From a virus, in the IMG/VR virus record IMGVR_UViG_3300009173_000050, positions 1 to 32,396 of that record: a stretch of DNA of 32,396 nt. The stretch is one strand, 5' to 3'. Under the pieces are notes generated by a model, which saw nothing but the letters and a program-made list of their open reading frames with translations, had not been told where the DNA came from and ran no database searches. Positions 18,515 to 28,296 of this stretch are shown in pieces. The translations under genes and the position numbers were made by a program. The first letter of the stretch is position 1, and the number at the start of each line of letters is the position of its first letter.

Positions 18515-20400
18515 TATGCAGTATTAGCTCCATAAACTACTTGTGCGGGAATCTCATCAGAAGTTGCAATCTTAAAGTCACCGGTGAGTAATGAAGTATC
18601 AGAAATCATATTAACTGTAACATCTTTCTTTTCAACAATAATAACTTGTTCTCTTATAGGAGTTATATCTAAAACGTTGGTTTGTACATATACTTCAATT
18701 GTATTATTATTTACAACAGCTTCAACCGTTATGGGTTTAAATGCTACCAAGGTCATTTTACCAGTAGTATAATCTAATGTTCCAACATTTGAATTAATAA
18801 TAGCTACTTCACCGGCTGCTTCTTTTACAACTTGTATAGTTCCATCTTTATCAGCTAATGTACAAGCATTTTCTATAACTTCGGTTGCTTCATTAGTATA
18901 TTGAAATTTTGAAGATGTTAGTGTACCCTTATATCCAACATATGGATATTTTAATTGATTTGAAAAATTTTGTGCATAGTTAAATGCCTGTGCTAATTCT
19001 ACTACTACTCGTTTAAATAAAAGTACTGTTGTTTGGTTATTTAAAATAGCTGGATCAGTATTATCAATTATAGTAGTTAATCGAGAATATCTAAACCTTA
19101 AATCAAATTTTCCTAATTCATTTGAATTATAACCCAAAGTCACTCTAATAATATTTTCACCTATTTCTTGTGCGGATTGAATTGTTGCATTTGGATCATA
19201 TCTAACATCTGTCTTAATTTTTAAATAAAGATAATCAGGAGCAACAATTACCGGAGTAACAGAAACCATATTCTTTCTTAATAAAATATCATTTTTAATA
19301 GAAGCTTTATCTTTTGAGGTTAAATATAATCCGCTTTTAGGTTTTACTGCAATATATGCTTGTCCATATCTTGGAGGATCATTTTCTTCACCACCCCAAC
19401 ACGTTACGGATTCGGCATTAACCCATTCTTTTTCCACAACTCGTTTATAATCATTTAAGGTAACGCATCTATTTTGTGTTTCATATAATTTAGGTGCACC
19501 ATATTTTATTTGCGCTATTGTTTCTCTAGCGGCGCCACCATAACCTGCTGTTGTCGAGGTTACAGAAACATTTCCATACCCTCCTATTAGATCAATTGCG
19601 GTAAAAGCAGATGCCATATTTGTAACATCTCCATCGGAAATATTTGCTGACAAAATTACTTGACTTCCATCTGCTGGTCTAAAACCTACTTTATTATCTC
19701 CAAATTGAATTTCAAATTTACCATCAAATTCTTCATACAAAAAATATACTTTAGATAACGCTGTTACTTGGACAGTATCACTTACTTTACTATAAGTATC
19801 TATTATTGTAGCTGTTGGGGAAGCCTTTACTGTAACTGATAATGTTGTAACATCTGTAGTTGGATTTGGTAAAATAAATTTTTGTTCATGATTGGAATAA
19901 TCAACTGCGTACTTATGTGTTAATCTTATACCTTGGTTTAATTGTATATCTTTGACTGTGAATCTACCATCGGTTCCAATTATAGCATTATACGAATTCG
20001 CAGTCGTAAAAATATATTTGTTACCATCTATAACAGAAGAAAATCTTTTATCTTTTTCTACAACCATTGTGGTAGCAGTATCGCTTGGGGTAATATTCAA
20101 TGTAACAAATGCTTTTGTTCCTTGAACAGATCTGGGCGTATACCCCATTTGTTTTGCTTTTTGAACAACAGAATTTCTGAGTTCAGCTGTATCTAAAAAC
20201 ATTTCATTTGCTAGCATATTTAAATAAAATGAATTATAATAAGTATTATATGCTAGCATATCCATAATTACATCCAGTCCAGATCCACCGAAGTCAAAAT
20301 TTGCAAATTCACTTTGACTTTTCAAAAAGGCTATCATATTAGCCTTAATAGCCGGCATATCTAGTTCTGAAACATTTAATTTAGCTACATCTGTTGCCAT
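18514..20400 (-). CDS. gp6: baseplate wedge subunit gp6-like
   Basis: This encodes 628 aa from ATG 20400, starting 3 nt after the gp25 stop; T4 gp6 is 660 aa. gp6 is the core wedge protein that forms the continuous ring around the hub. Visible family features are the N-terminal segment (FDFGGSGLDVIMDMLAYNTY followed by ANEMFLDTAELRNSV) and the central block near residues 305-350 (APKLYETQNRCVTLNDYKR, then CWGGEENDPPRYGQAYIAVK). It belongs to the baseplate J-like fold family. The gene ends in TAATG with the gp7-like gene, so the two are translationally coupled. Identity is firm from motifs and the gp25-gp6-gp7-gp8 order. Confidence 0.93.
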   Translation of the reverse strand: MATDVAKLNVSELDMPAIKANMIAFLKSQSEFANFDFGGSGLDVIMDMLAYNTYYNSFYLNMLANEMFLDTAELRNSVVQKAKQMGYTPRSVQGTKAFVTLNITPSDTATTMVVEKDKRFSSVIDGNKYIFTTANSYNAIIGTDGRFTVKDIQLNQGIRLTHKYAVDYSNHEQKFILPNPTTDVTTLSVTVKASPTATIIDTYSKVSDTVQVTALSKVYFLYEEFDGKFEIQFGDNKVGFRPADGSQVILSANISDGDVTNMASAFTAIDLIGGYGNVSVTSTTAGYGGAARETIAQIKYGAPKLYETQNRCVTLNDYKRVVEKEWVNAESVTCWGGEENDPPRYGQAYIAVKPKSGLYLTSKDKASIKNDILLRKNMVSVTPVIVAPDYLYLKIKTDVRYDPNATIQSAQEIGENIIRVTLGYNSNELGKFDLRFRYSRLTTIIDNTDPAILNNQTTVLLFKRVVVELAQAFNYAQNFSNQLKYPYVGYKGTLTSSKFQYTNEATEVIENACTLADKDGTIQVVKEAAGEVAIINSNVGTLDYTTGKMTLVAFKPITVEAVVNNNTIEVYVQTNVLDITPIREQVIIVEKKDVTVNMISDTSLLTGDFKIATSDEIPAQVVYGANTA

Positions 20401-20403
20401 TCT

Positions 20404-20826
20404 TTACCTATACAAAAAAGTTTCGAATTCTTCCGAAGTCATTTGTCCTAACAGTGTAAAAATAACCTGTATTCTATATCTGTTACGATCTTCTTCTGAT
20501 ATTACTATTATGTCTCTTATAGTAGCACGGGGTTCTAATATTCTTAATGCATCCGCAATTTTTTGTACTACTCGTGTTTCTGTTATCCCGTTCATTGGTT
20601 CAAATAATAAGTCTTGAATACCGGCACCAATTTCGGGATGGCCTAAACGTTCATTTTCCCTTGTTTGAAGAATATTACGCATGGATTGTTTTATAACAGA
20701 GGCATTTCTTGTTTTAACAATATCACCTGTTACCGGATGAACTTTAAAAGAAATATCTACATCAGAATATATTGTTTGTTGCGTATCCGGATCATATTCT
20801 ATTTCAGTGTATGTTGTTTGGGCCAT
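20404..20826 (-). CDS. gp25: baseplate wedge subunit gp25 (gpW/gp25 family)
   Basis: This encodes 140 aa from ATG 20826, against about 132 aa in T4. gp25 is the small lysozyme-like-fold protein that joins the gp6 ring to the hub and starts sheath assembly. The family signature is clear at residues 40-78: RNASVIKQSMRNILQTRENE, then LGHPEIGAGIQDLLFEPM. The start is supported by AAGGAA 7 nt upstream. An exact TATAAATA box ends 20 nt upstream of the ATG, so this gene may head its own late transcript within the operon. gp6 follows after a 3-nt gap. Confidence 0.95.
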   Translation of the reverse strand: MAQTTYTEIEYDPDTQQTIYSDVDISFKVHPVTGDIVKTRNASVIKQSMRNILQTRENERLGHPEIGAGIQDLLFEPMNGITETRVVQKIADALRILEPRATIRDIIVISEEDRNRYRIQVIFTLLGQMTSEEFETFLYR

Positions 20827-20845
20827 AGTCTTTCCTTATTCAATT

Positions 20846-20853
20846 TATTTATA
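20846..20853 (-). promoter_or_regulatory. T4-type late promoter box before gp25
   Basis: The minus strand reads TATAAATA (20853 to 20846), an exact match to the T4 late -10 consensus. It lies in the only 27-nt gap of this part of the operon, directly after the TAG of the 1136-aa gene. Initiation about 6 nt downstream would leave a short leader containing the AAGGAA ribosome-binding site of gp25. The assignment is from consensus and position only. Confidence 0.6.
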
Positions 20854-23800
20854 CTACCAGCCTTCATTAGCGAGCTTATCCAAATAATCATAAACTTCAT
20901 CTGCTTGAGCATTAATATCTGTTAAATAATCTGCGAATTTATTTCTACTATTTTGTATTTTATCATCTTGTGCTTTGTCTGCTAATTTACCAATAGACAA
21001 TTCAAAGTCCCACAAATCATGATAAGCAAGATCTACAGGTTTGGAATCCGCGCCACCTGTTTGAATAACAGAATCAATTGCTATATGCTGGTCATCAATA
21101 ACTTCTTCAATATATTTTGTATATGTTCCCTCAGGAAGAGTTATAATTAAAAGATCATCTTGTGATACACCAATAGCATTCCAAGTCTCAGCAAGTTCTT
21201 CTTCTTCTTCTAATAAAATTTCTACTCCACCACCGGCAACAAAACCTGCTGATACTGGAACTGTCCCGTTTATTTCTATAATAGTCCCAAATGGATATTG
21301 TGTTGTATTTCGAAATTGTCCTTCAGCCGGCACACCCCAACGGCTACCTTCTTCATGTTTTGGTAAGTCTTTATATTCAGTTCCAGTTTTCGTGATCGCG
21401 CCTCCCTCTGCCTTTGCATAAAGATCTGTGTAAGTAGAAATAGTATTCGACTTTGCTGCAAATTCTCGTAATCTATATCCTGGATGATAATAATGGGTAT
21501 TATTAGCATTATTTTCTGTTTTATCTCTATAATCTGTTTGCCAATCTGCTTTAGCTAGAAGTACATCGTAAGGTAAAGCTATTTCTAAATCAAGATCGAA
21601 CGCGGCATCAAGAACAGCTACAGTTGTATTTGCCAGATATTCAACAGTTCTTACTGAGTCTGATCCTGGATTACTAGGATCCATAATAGTGATAGTTGTA
21701 TTAGGTTTTACTTCTCTTTGCCCAGCTTCAAAATCATCAACTTCGTCTACAAATTCACCTTTCAAAATTAATAATGATTTTCCTTTAGACCTTAAACTAC
21801 CAGGCACCACATCTTCATCTGGTGTTTCTAGAATCGTATTAATTTCTACTGTTACTAACATTTCACTAATTCTTTGTACCAATAAATCCAATTCATTTAA
21901 ATCATTCCACCTCAAGCCTAAAAGTTCTTCAAATACGGCGAAATTTGCCCCAGAAGAAATAAACAAGGGAGGGCTTTTAGTTGGATCCATTATCCCATAA
22001 AGAGGCACATCCATTATTTTTTTTCTTAAACTAGCGGCACCACCACCAGTACCGTTTAACTTTTTTAAAATATCACCTAAAGCTTTTTTTGTTTCTTTTA
22101 AAAACTTTAATTTTGCTACCCTTAATTCTTCCGGTGTTCTAGGATCACCAATCTCAACTTCAGCATCTTCTTCTCCAACGGCCCCAGTTGATTTCCAATA
22201 GATATAATTAAGAATATCTTTACCGTCACTATCTTTTATTAATGGTAATTCACCTGATGTACCATTTAATAAACATTCATAATTGACACCTTTAAAATAT
22301 AATAAATCACCTGCATTATATGTTATTTCATCTTTAAAAATAGGTGTTGCTAATGTATCCATCTTCGCGGACTGTTCTTCTTCAGCTGCTGTTTGTTTTC
22401 TCATCCCTAATAATAATGCTAAAGTTTCAACAGATTTAATTAATGGACCTCCTGTTGGGCCTCCACCTAAGAAACAAACGCCCGCACAGAACTTTAATAC
22501 TTCTGGGGGTTTACGAGGGCCTCCAGCTGATAACATTCTAGTTCTAAATTCAGCTGTACCACCTAATTTAGGGGCCAAATATAAAGTGTATATTCCGGCA
22601 GCTGGAATACCTACTGCAAATAATTCTAGAATTGATGTAACTTCAGCAGAAAATGCTTGAAGTTCTGCCATTTTTGAATCTAAATATTTTATCATTGGTT
22701 CAATTGACTTCTTAGCACTTTGAACCGTTCCTTTCATACCTCTAACATGACCTTCAGTTGCATCTAAAAGAGTGCCGAATGGAGGAATTAATTCTTCTAA
22801 TCTCTTTCCTCTCCAATCTGGTTTTTCAGGCTGTCCACCGGCATAAAATTCTTCAACTACTTTTCCAACAACAACAATTCCAGAATCAATCTGGGCATAT
22901 TCAGTTCCCGCTTTACTACCTGAAACAGACGGATCCACATCTGAGTTTCCACCGAATATCGGCTCACCGTATTGGTCTAATTCAACAATATCTTTCTTTG
23001 TAGTTGGTATAGCCTCAAAAATAATATCACCTTTTTTAAATTCATCTCCTGAAGTAATATATTCAACTTCTAATTCTTGTTGTTGATAGGGTACTAAATT
23101 TTTATTTTCTTTAATTTTAGTATGTCTTTTTTTAATCAAATTAGATGTCAATTCGGTATTATGCGAATCTATCAAATGCGCAGGAGTTACTAACTCCTCT
23201 ATTATCATACTTTCAGTAGATATAACTTTAGTAACCCTCGCCTTTACAGCCGATCTATTATTCATCATAATCGTTGGAGTTTTTTTCTTATCCATGATAT
23301 TAAACTGACCCACTGTATCTTTGGCCTCAGTATATCCTACTCTTCCGCCCGAGCCGATGACTCCGCCCCCTTGTTCAATATTTTTATTACTTACCCAAGA
23401 TACTTTTATAGTATGTTTCTTTTTGGCATCATCAGTCCATATTGCTTTTACATTTTTTATTAATTTTCCAAAAGATTCTAAATTAATAAGTTTATTAAAA
23501 CTTTCTAAAATATTCATAAACTTGTCAAAGTCCGGGGCTCCGGCTATAATAATAATTCCCCCCACAGTTGCAGAATCTGAAAATACCGGTCTACCGGACA
23601 TGTAATAATCTTCAGACATTACAGTGTCTGCAGAAATATCTTGGCGTCCAACAATTTTAGGTGTATCATTTATATCATCAAAAGATTTATCAATAGTTTG
23701 TAATATCCCACCAGGTGTAAGAGTTATTAATCCTAATGCCTGATTAATGTATATAAATGCATTTTCTGTGGTTAAATCAATATCACCATCAAATTTGGCG

Positions 23801-24264
23801 AACGTAGAATCTTCAACATATAATTGTTCACCGGTTTCCCTATCTTTTTCTAATATATCAATTCCGAAATTACTTGCTTTTATTAGTTCATAAGGAGGAG
23901 CCGTCGATCTTGTTGCCTTTGCATAATATTTGCCACCTATAAACAATCCTCCTGTAACAGGATGCTTTTGTAAAGAACTTTTAGCATCAACTGATTCAGC
24001 GTGAACAGGTAGATAATAAAAACCTAATCCTCGTAAATCATCTAATAATTTTAAAATTTCATCTAGAATTGCATCAATTGCAGCAAAAAGCGGATCTATA
24101 GTAGCGAGCAACAATGCTTTATTAAGTTCGTAAACAGTTTTAATAAAAGCTGCATTCTCTTTATGAAGTTCTAAACCTTTTTGCGCCGCTTCAAAGAACC
24201 CTTTTAAGTGTGATATATCACCTAGGGTTTGAGAAGCCCAAAGATCAGCTTGTTCTTCCGCCAT
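20854..24264 (-). CDS. large virion structural protein of the baseplate region, unrecognised
   Basis: This encodes 1136 aa from ATG 24264, overlapping the 58-aa ORF by 20 nt. No T4 counterpart is recognised. Its place between the gp5 spike and gp25 argues for a baseplate or hub-associated structural protein, as some marine T4-like phages carry large unnamed ORFs here. Residues about 35-85 are helical and hydrophobic/acidic (LLLATIDPLFAAIDAILDEI then LLDDLRGLGFYYLP). Residues about 640-690 (YNAGDLLYFKGVNYECLLN, then IYWKST) resemble a CBM5/12-type carbohydrate-binding module. A Gly/Pro/Cys segment lies near 590-615 (CAGVCFLGGGPTGGP). The C-terminal region about 840-1136 is beta-rich with an acidic run (EILLEEEEELAETW). 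No catalytic motif was found. Confidence 0.7.
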   Translation of the reverse strand: MAEEQADLWASQTLGDISHLKGFFEAAQKGLELHKENAAFIKTVYELNKALLLATIDPLFAAIDAILDEILKLLDDLRGLGFYYLPVHAESVDAKSSLQKHPVTGGLFIGGKYYAKATRSTAPPYELIKASNFGIDILEKDRETGEQLYVEDSTFAKFDGDIDLTTENAFIYINQALGLITLTPGGILQTIDKSFDDINDTPKIVGRQDISADTVMSEDYYMSGRPVFSDSATVGGIIIIAGAPDFDKFMNILESFNKLINLESFGKLIKNVKAIWTDDAKKKHTIKVSWVSNKNIEQGGGVIGSGGRVGYTEAKDTVGQFNIMDKKKTPTIMMNNRSAVKARVTKVISTESMIIEELVTPAHLIDSHNTELTSNLIKKRHTKIKENKNLVPYQQQELEVEYITSGDEFKKGDIIFEAIPTTKKDIVELDQYGEPIFGGNSDVDPSVSGSKAGTEYAQIDSGIVVVGKVVEEFYAGGQPEKPDWRGKRLEELIPPFGTLLDATEGHVRGMKGTVQSAKKSIEPMIKYLDSKMAELQAFSAEVTSILELFAVGIPAAGIYTLYLAPKLGGTAEFRTRMLSAGGPRKPPEVLKFCAGVCFLGGGPTGGPLIKSVETLALLLGMRKQTAAEEEQSAKMDTLATPIFKDEITYNAGDLLYFKGVNYECLLNGTSGELPLIKDSDGKDILNYIYWKSTGAVGEEDAEVEIGDPRTPEELRVAKLKFLKETKKALGDILKKLNGTGGGAASLRKKIMDVPLYGIMDPTKSPPLFISSGANFAVFEELLGLRWNDLNELDLLVQRISEMLVTVEINTILETPDEDVVPGSLRSKGKSLLILKGEFVDEVDDFEAGQREVKPNTTITIMDPSNPGSDSVRTVEYLANTTVAVLDAAFDLDLEIALPYDVLLAKADWQTDYRDKTENNANNTHYYHPGYRLREFAAKSNTISTYTDLYAKAEGGAITKTGTEYKDLPKHEEGSRWGVPAEGQFRNTTQYPFGTIIEINGTVPVSAGFVAGGGVEILLEEEEELAETWNAIGVSQDDLLIITLPEGTYTKYIEEVIDDQHIAIDSVIQTGGADSKPVDLAYHDLWDFELSIGKLADKAQDDKIQNSRNKFADYLTDINAQADEVYDYLDKLANEGW

Positions 24265-24421
24265 CTTTCCCCTTTTGATGATCTACCAATGTTTCTTTTA
24301 CTTGTGTCATTAATTTATTTTCTAGTTCTATTAATTTTAATGTTTTGTTCATTAATTCAAACAACTTGGGATGTGGAGTAAACTTGCCCGGTTGTTGCCA
24401 TTCTTCTTCTTTTTCTTTCAT
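24245..24421 (-). CDS. small ORF, 58 aa, unknown function
   Basis: ATG 24421 to TGA 24245-24247 encodes MKEKEEEWQQPGKFTPHPKL and a mainly helical remainder (FELMNKTLKLIELENKLM, then TQVKETLVDHQ). The start lies 1 nt past the TAG of the gp5-like gene. The end overlaps the start of the 1136-aa gene by 20 nt. It fills a 158-nt gap that would otherwise be the longest in the leftward operon, which supports it as real. The charged N-terminus and Leu/Ile spacing suggest a short coiled coil. By position between spike and baseplate protein it may be an assembly factor; no family is recognised. Confidence 0.65.
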   Translation of the reverse strand: MKEKEEEWQQPGKFTPHPKLFELMNKTLKLIELENKLMTQVKETLVDHQKGKDGGRTS

Positions 24422-24422
24422 A

Positions 24423-26456
24423 CTAGTCTGCCATTAATAAATTTAAATTCGCTTGATCTTCAATAATAGATGTATACCAATCTTCACCTACATTTGGCAT
24501 TGTTTTTGCCGCCGGATTCGGTTGGCCCATAATTGTATCGATATGAGTATGTGTATGATCTGCCATTACTTTATAAAGTGTAGCTATAATATTTCTTAAA
24601 GAAGTTACATCATTCTTTATGGAAATTAATCCCTTAGCATCTATTGCTATTGTAGCCCCTACAGTTTCCAATGTTGCTGTGCCACCTGCTCCCATAGCTG
24701 AAAGAAGAATACTAGAGCCATCTTTATCACTATTTGCTAATGAAATTTCACCTGTTGCATTTTTTATCGTAAGAGATCCAAATAGTGAAGCCATTTCTAT
24801 ATCAGCACTGATAGAATCATCAGCCGGCACCATTGACAAATAACCACCTGCTGTTTTCTTTGCATAATCTATACTAGGCGCCGGTAATTCATTTAATTGT
24901 AATATAATTCCAGCAGATTTTTTTACATCTGCACTTCTTATGTCAATAATTCCATTTTGAACTGAAACTGTTTTACCTTTAATTTTCCCTTGGTTTATTA
25001 CAGCTAGTCCTGTAATCACTTCTTCTGCACTATGAGAAATACTTTGAGTATAACCTTGAGCCGACATAGACATGCCGCCCATTGCATTCAAGGCCAATGT
25101 ACCAGCATTTAATGTTTGTGTGCCGGATACCTCTTCTTCCCTATCTCCAGCAACCTTTGTTGCTTGCCCTGACTTAGCTCCAGGATCAGAAGGATTTAAA
25201 CTAGGATTGTCATTTGGTTTTTGTCCTTGTACAACCTTCGGTGCATTGAGTTTAATAGATTCTTTAGCATTAAACTCAATTCGTTTAGCATTAATAAATG
25301 TTACACCATTATGAGTGTATATTTCAAGATTACCATCTTCAGCTTCTAAATGTACATCTCCTCTTCCGCATACTCTTAACCATAAATCTTCTGAGCCACC
25401 TTTTGCGGCAACAGCTAATTCATATCCATAATCTATAGATTCATATTTATTACCACCTATTTGATCATACCTATCCCTCATAACACAAGACCACATGTCT
25501 CTATTTGATTTATCAACAACATCACCTGTTGGCCCCATTTCTTTGTAGGAACCAGATCTATGCATCCAATGCAATCTTTCAGAAGTTGGTGTATCATCTA
25601 TTTCTATAACGTGTCCGCTCTCGGATTGATGAACATGATTATAAGGATATGTTGCATCATAGGGTGATTCCGGTTCTCTAAAATATGGGTCGCGACCAAG
25701 GGGCGGCGGCTGACTTGGCTTAGAAAACTTCCCCAATGTTGGCATTCGAACATCTTTTTTAAGTTGAAGGGGAGAATCAGCATTCCCAGTTATCTGAAGT
25801 GAACCTGGTTCTGTGCCTGGCAGTATTCTATTCGTAAGTTTAGCTGATGCATCCGCAAAACCTCTTGCCAATCTAGGTGTAGTAGGTTCATTTAAAAATC
25901 TTATATTAGGAAAATTATAAGCAAAATCCCAAAGCTCTTTATCTTCGTGCTTTGCCGGATCATCTGTGCGTTCAGTGATCTTAACGCCATTATTCATATC
26001 CAATTCAACTTTTAAAGGAAATTGAGGAATATCTGTAAATTCAGCTTCCGATTCAATAATTTCACCGGTTTCTTTATGGATCTGAAATGGTTTGGGGTTC
26101 CATGTGCGCGGATCATTAAACCCATCCCGTGGATCACCCGCTTTATCAGGTCTTCCTGGTAATGTACCTAACATAATAGGGTCTGATGCATCTTCCCCAT
26201 CTTTGAAAAATCCTAAAATCCAAGTTCCCTCAACTGGGCCAGTTGGACTTGTCCCAACTTGGGTTTGAGAAGCGGAAGTAATTGGCATTAAAGGAAAAGA
26301 CCAAGGCAACGTTGATGTTGGTAATTGTTGTTTATCTCTTGTGTGCCAACCTAAATATCTTACTCGACACCTTCCCAAATATAGAGGATCATATCTATCT
26401 TCAACAACACCAACTGCCCAAATAAAGCCTTCACGGCCCATAAAATTTGTTTCCAT
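24423..26456 (-). CDS. gp5: gp5-like central spike protein without a visible lysozyme domain
   Basis: This encodes 677 aa from ATG 26456, coupled to the gp27-like gene by TAATG. Residues about 8-125 form a gp5/VgrG-type OB domain (WAVGVVEDRYDPLYLGRCRV, then GTWILGFFKDGEDASDPIML). Residues about 270-400 contain SESGHVIEIDDTP, LHWMHRSGSYKEM and GDVHLEAEDGNLEIYTHNGV, the pattern seen where VgrG and gp5 enter the trimeric beta-helix. Ala/Ser/Gly-rich beta repeats follow. Near the C-terminus is HTHTH (634-638), reminiscent of metal-binding spike tips. T4 gp5 carries a lysozyme domain between the OB fold and the needle; I see no lysozyme-like segment here. It should sit on the gp27 trimer at the centre of the baseplate and pierce the outer membrane. 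Confidence 0.85.
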   Translation of the reverse strand: METNFMGREGFIWAVGVVEDRYDPLYLGRCRVRYLGWHTRDKQQLPTSTLPWSFPLMPITSASQTQVGTSPTGPVEGTWILGFFKDGEDASDPIMLGTLPGRPDKAGDPRDGFNDPRTWNPKPFQIHKETGEIIESEAEFTDIPQFPLKVELDMNNGVKITERTDDPAKHEDKELWDFAYNFPNIRFLNEPTTPRLARGFADASAKLTNRILPGTEPGSLQITGNADSPLQLKKDVRMPTLGKFSKPSQPPPLGRDPYFREPESPYDATYPYNHVHQSESGHVIEIDDTPTSERLHWMHRSGSYKEMGPTGDVVDKSNRDMWSCVMRDRYDQIGGNKYESIDYGYELAVAAKGGSEDLWLRVCGRGDVHLEAEDGNLEIYTHNGVTFINAKRIEFNAKESIKLNAPKVVQGQKPNDNPSLNPSDPGAKSGQATKVAGDREEEVSGTQTLNAGTLALNAMGGMSMSAQGYTQSISHSAEEVITGLAVINQGKIKGKTVSVQNGIIDIRSADVKKSAGIILQLNELPAPSIDYAKKTAGGYLSMVPADDSISADIEMASLFGSLTIKNATGEISLANSDKDGSSILLSAMGAGGTATLETVGATIAIDAKGLISIKNDVTSLRNIIATLYKVMADHTHTHIDTIMGQPNPAAKTMPNVGEDWYTSIIEDQANLNLLMAD

Positions 26457-28288
26457 TATGTAGTTCCTCCCTCAAGCGCGCTGATTTGAGCCGAAGAAAA
26501 GTCGGCTTCACTCTTATCACCTGGATAAGTTTTCTGTACTCCAAGCATCGCGTCTAACTTTTCGTCTTTACTAGTACCACTTTGACCTCTATTATGGTTT
26601 AATGATTGATCAAATGCCGGCAAATCATTATCCCATGAATCTTTTCTAATTTGAACATCCATTGTATAATTTTCAATGTTAAAATTGTGTTTAATTTTTG
26701 TTACTAAATATCTACCACTTATGAACGCATCATATTGTGAGGCGTTCATGCTTCCGTCTCCTATGTTATTAACAGTAAGAGAAGGTGCAAAAAATTTAAT
26801 AACTTCACCAACCCTTAATGAAGAATCTCCATTCAATTTAAGAGTTAGTTTAATATTATCTAACTGTTGTAATTGTGAATCTCTTAATTGTTTTCTTCTT
26901 TCAAGATTACTTTCTTTTACACCGGGTTCACTGCCGCCCCCAGCAGTTTTTCTATTTTTTTCATAAAAATAACCATGATTAAGATCTGTTGCCATAAATT
27001 TTACCCTGGAGCCTTCTCCATTATCATTATCATTTAAAAGATCATTTTTATCCGAACATAATTTCCCGGCCGATGCCCCCGATGATAATGACAAAGTCAT
27101 ATCCGGCACTTTCTTTTTAGATGCCTCGGCCGGCGGGTGCGGGTTGGATGTGGTGGTTGTGCCATCCGGAGCTGCTGTTTCAACTCCCGGTTCTTTATCA
27201 ATATAACGATATCCTGTAATATCATATCGCATTCGAGTCATGTCATGTGTTATCAATTTTGATGCGTACATTCCTTCACGTAAATTATCAACAATATCAA
27301 AAAGCCCGTCAATTTCCCATTCTATTACTCTATTTGCTATATCACCTGTTTTATCTGGATGCAATATTGGTTCTGGTGTTGCATAAAGATTTCTTTTGCC
27401 CACTTGCCGGTTCATTATAGATTCTAAACTTTCAAATCTAAACGCGGAAAACGTTTCATAAAACATATATAAAGCCCCGCCAGTTTGTTTTTCTTCTGCA
27501 GCCCCATCGGCACCTGCTTCTTCGGTTTCAGGTTCATCTTTTGACAATGCTTTTTCAGCTAAGTCAGCAAAAACATCAAACGGTTTTTTAAAAGGAAACG
27601 AAATATTCTGTATATCAGTAGTTGGTTCAATTATTAATGGTTTAACTGCCAAGTTTCCGCAATAGCTATTATAATCTGATTGTAATGGCCAAATAATTTC
27701 ATTTTTATAGATGTCTCTAATAATTTCATCAATGGTAACATTTACATATCCTCTACTTATTCGTGTTTTTTCATTAATAATTGCCTCTACAGAACAACAA
27801 TGTAAAACATATTTTTTTACTCTTTCAGAAGTTGACACTACGGCTGATATTGATGTTACTCTAAAAATTTTATCAAGAACAGAATCCCATTTCTTATAAT
27901 CCTTTGACGACGTTCTATCACCTTCGCCAGCTATGATACCTTGTGTTGATGCTATAATATGAATAAATTCTTCGCCAATAATAGGAACTATTTCTCTCAG
28001 GCCGATTGAGTCAACCATAGCAACATCCATTAACAAATAAGGTTTAGAAATATCTTCATAAAGAGATATAGTATCGTACATTGGTATTATATTGACTTTT
28101 GCTGGAACTTCACTCGTTAAGTCCGGTGCCATATTAGGAGACATAAGATCTAATTTCTCAACAACATAATCGCCGGCCGCCCGTGATACCGGTTCTACTG
28201 CTCCGTCGGGATCCACTGGGGACACTGAGGGTGTTCTATCTCTAACATCCCATGCAGGCAAATTTGCTTCTGGATGATGATCTGGCAT
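26456..28288 (-). CDS. gp27: baseplate central hub protein gp27-like
   Basis: This encodes 610 aa from ATG 28288; T4 gp27 is 391 aa. gp27 trimers form the hub torus that connects tail tube to spike. The hub fold is suggested by residues about 65-115 (VNIIPMYDTISLYEDISKPY, then EIVPIIGEEFIHI), about 155-190 (YVLHCCSVEAIINEKTRISR) and the C-terminal domain (LTLKLNGDSSLRVGEVIKFF, then GRYLVTKIKHNFNIENYTM). Two low-complexity insertions, around 250-275 (acidic Glu/Ala/Gly) and 375-395 (Thr/Pro/Lys), account for part of the extra length. The gene lies immediately before the gp5-like spike, its structural partner, and the two are coupled by TAATG. Confidence 0.82.
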   Translation of the reverse strand: MPDHHPEANLPAWDVRDRTPSVSPVDPDGAVEPVSRAAGDYVVEKLDLMSPNMAPDLTSEVPAKVNIIPMYDTISLYEDISKPYLLMDVAMVDSIGLREIVPIIGEEFIHIIASTQGIIAGEGDRTSSKDYKKWDSVLDKIFRVTSISAVVSTSERVKKYVLHCCSVEAIINEKTRISRGYVNVTIDEIIRDIYKNEIIWPLQSDYNSYCGNLAVKPLIIEPTTDIQNISFPFKKPFDVFADLAEKALSKDEPETEEAGADGAAEEKQTGGALYMFYETFSAFRFESLESIMNRQVGKRNLYATPEPILHPDKTGDIANRVIEWEIDGLFDIVDNLREGMYASKLITHDMTRMRYDITGYRYIDKEPGVETAAPDGTTTTSNPHPPAEASKKKVPDMTLSLSSGASAGKLCSDKNDLLNDNDNGEGSRVKFMATDLNHGYFYEKNRKTAGGGSEPGVKESNLERRKQLRDSQLQQLDNIKLTLKLNGDSSLRVGEVIKFFAPSLTVNNIGDGSMNASQYDAFISGRYLVTKIKHNFNIENYTMDVQIRKDSWDNDLPAFDQSLNHNRGQSGTSKDEKLDAMLGVQKTYPGDKSEADFSSAQISALEGGTT

Positions 28289-28296
28289 ATCTTAAA

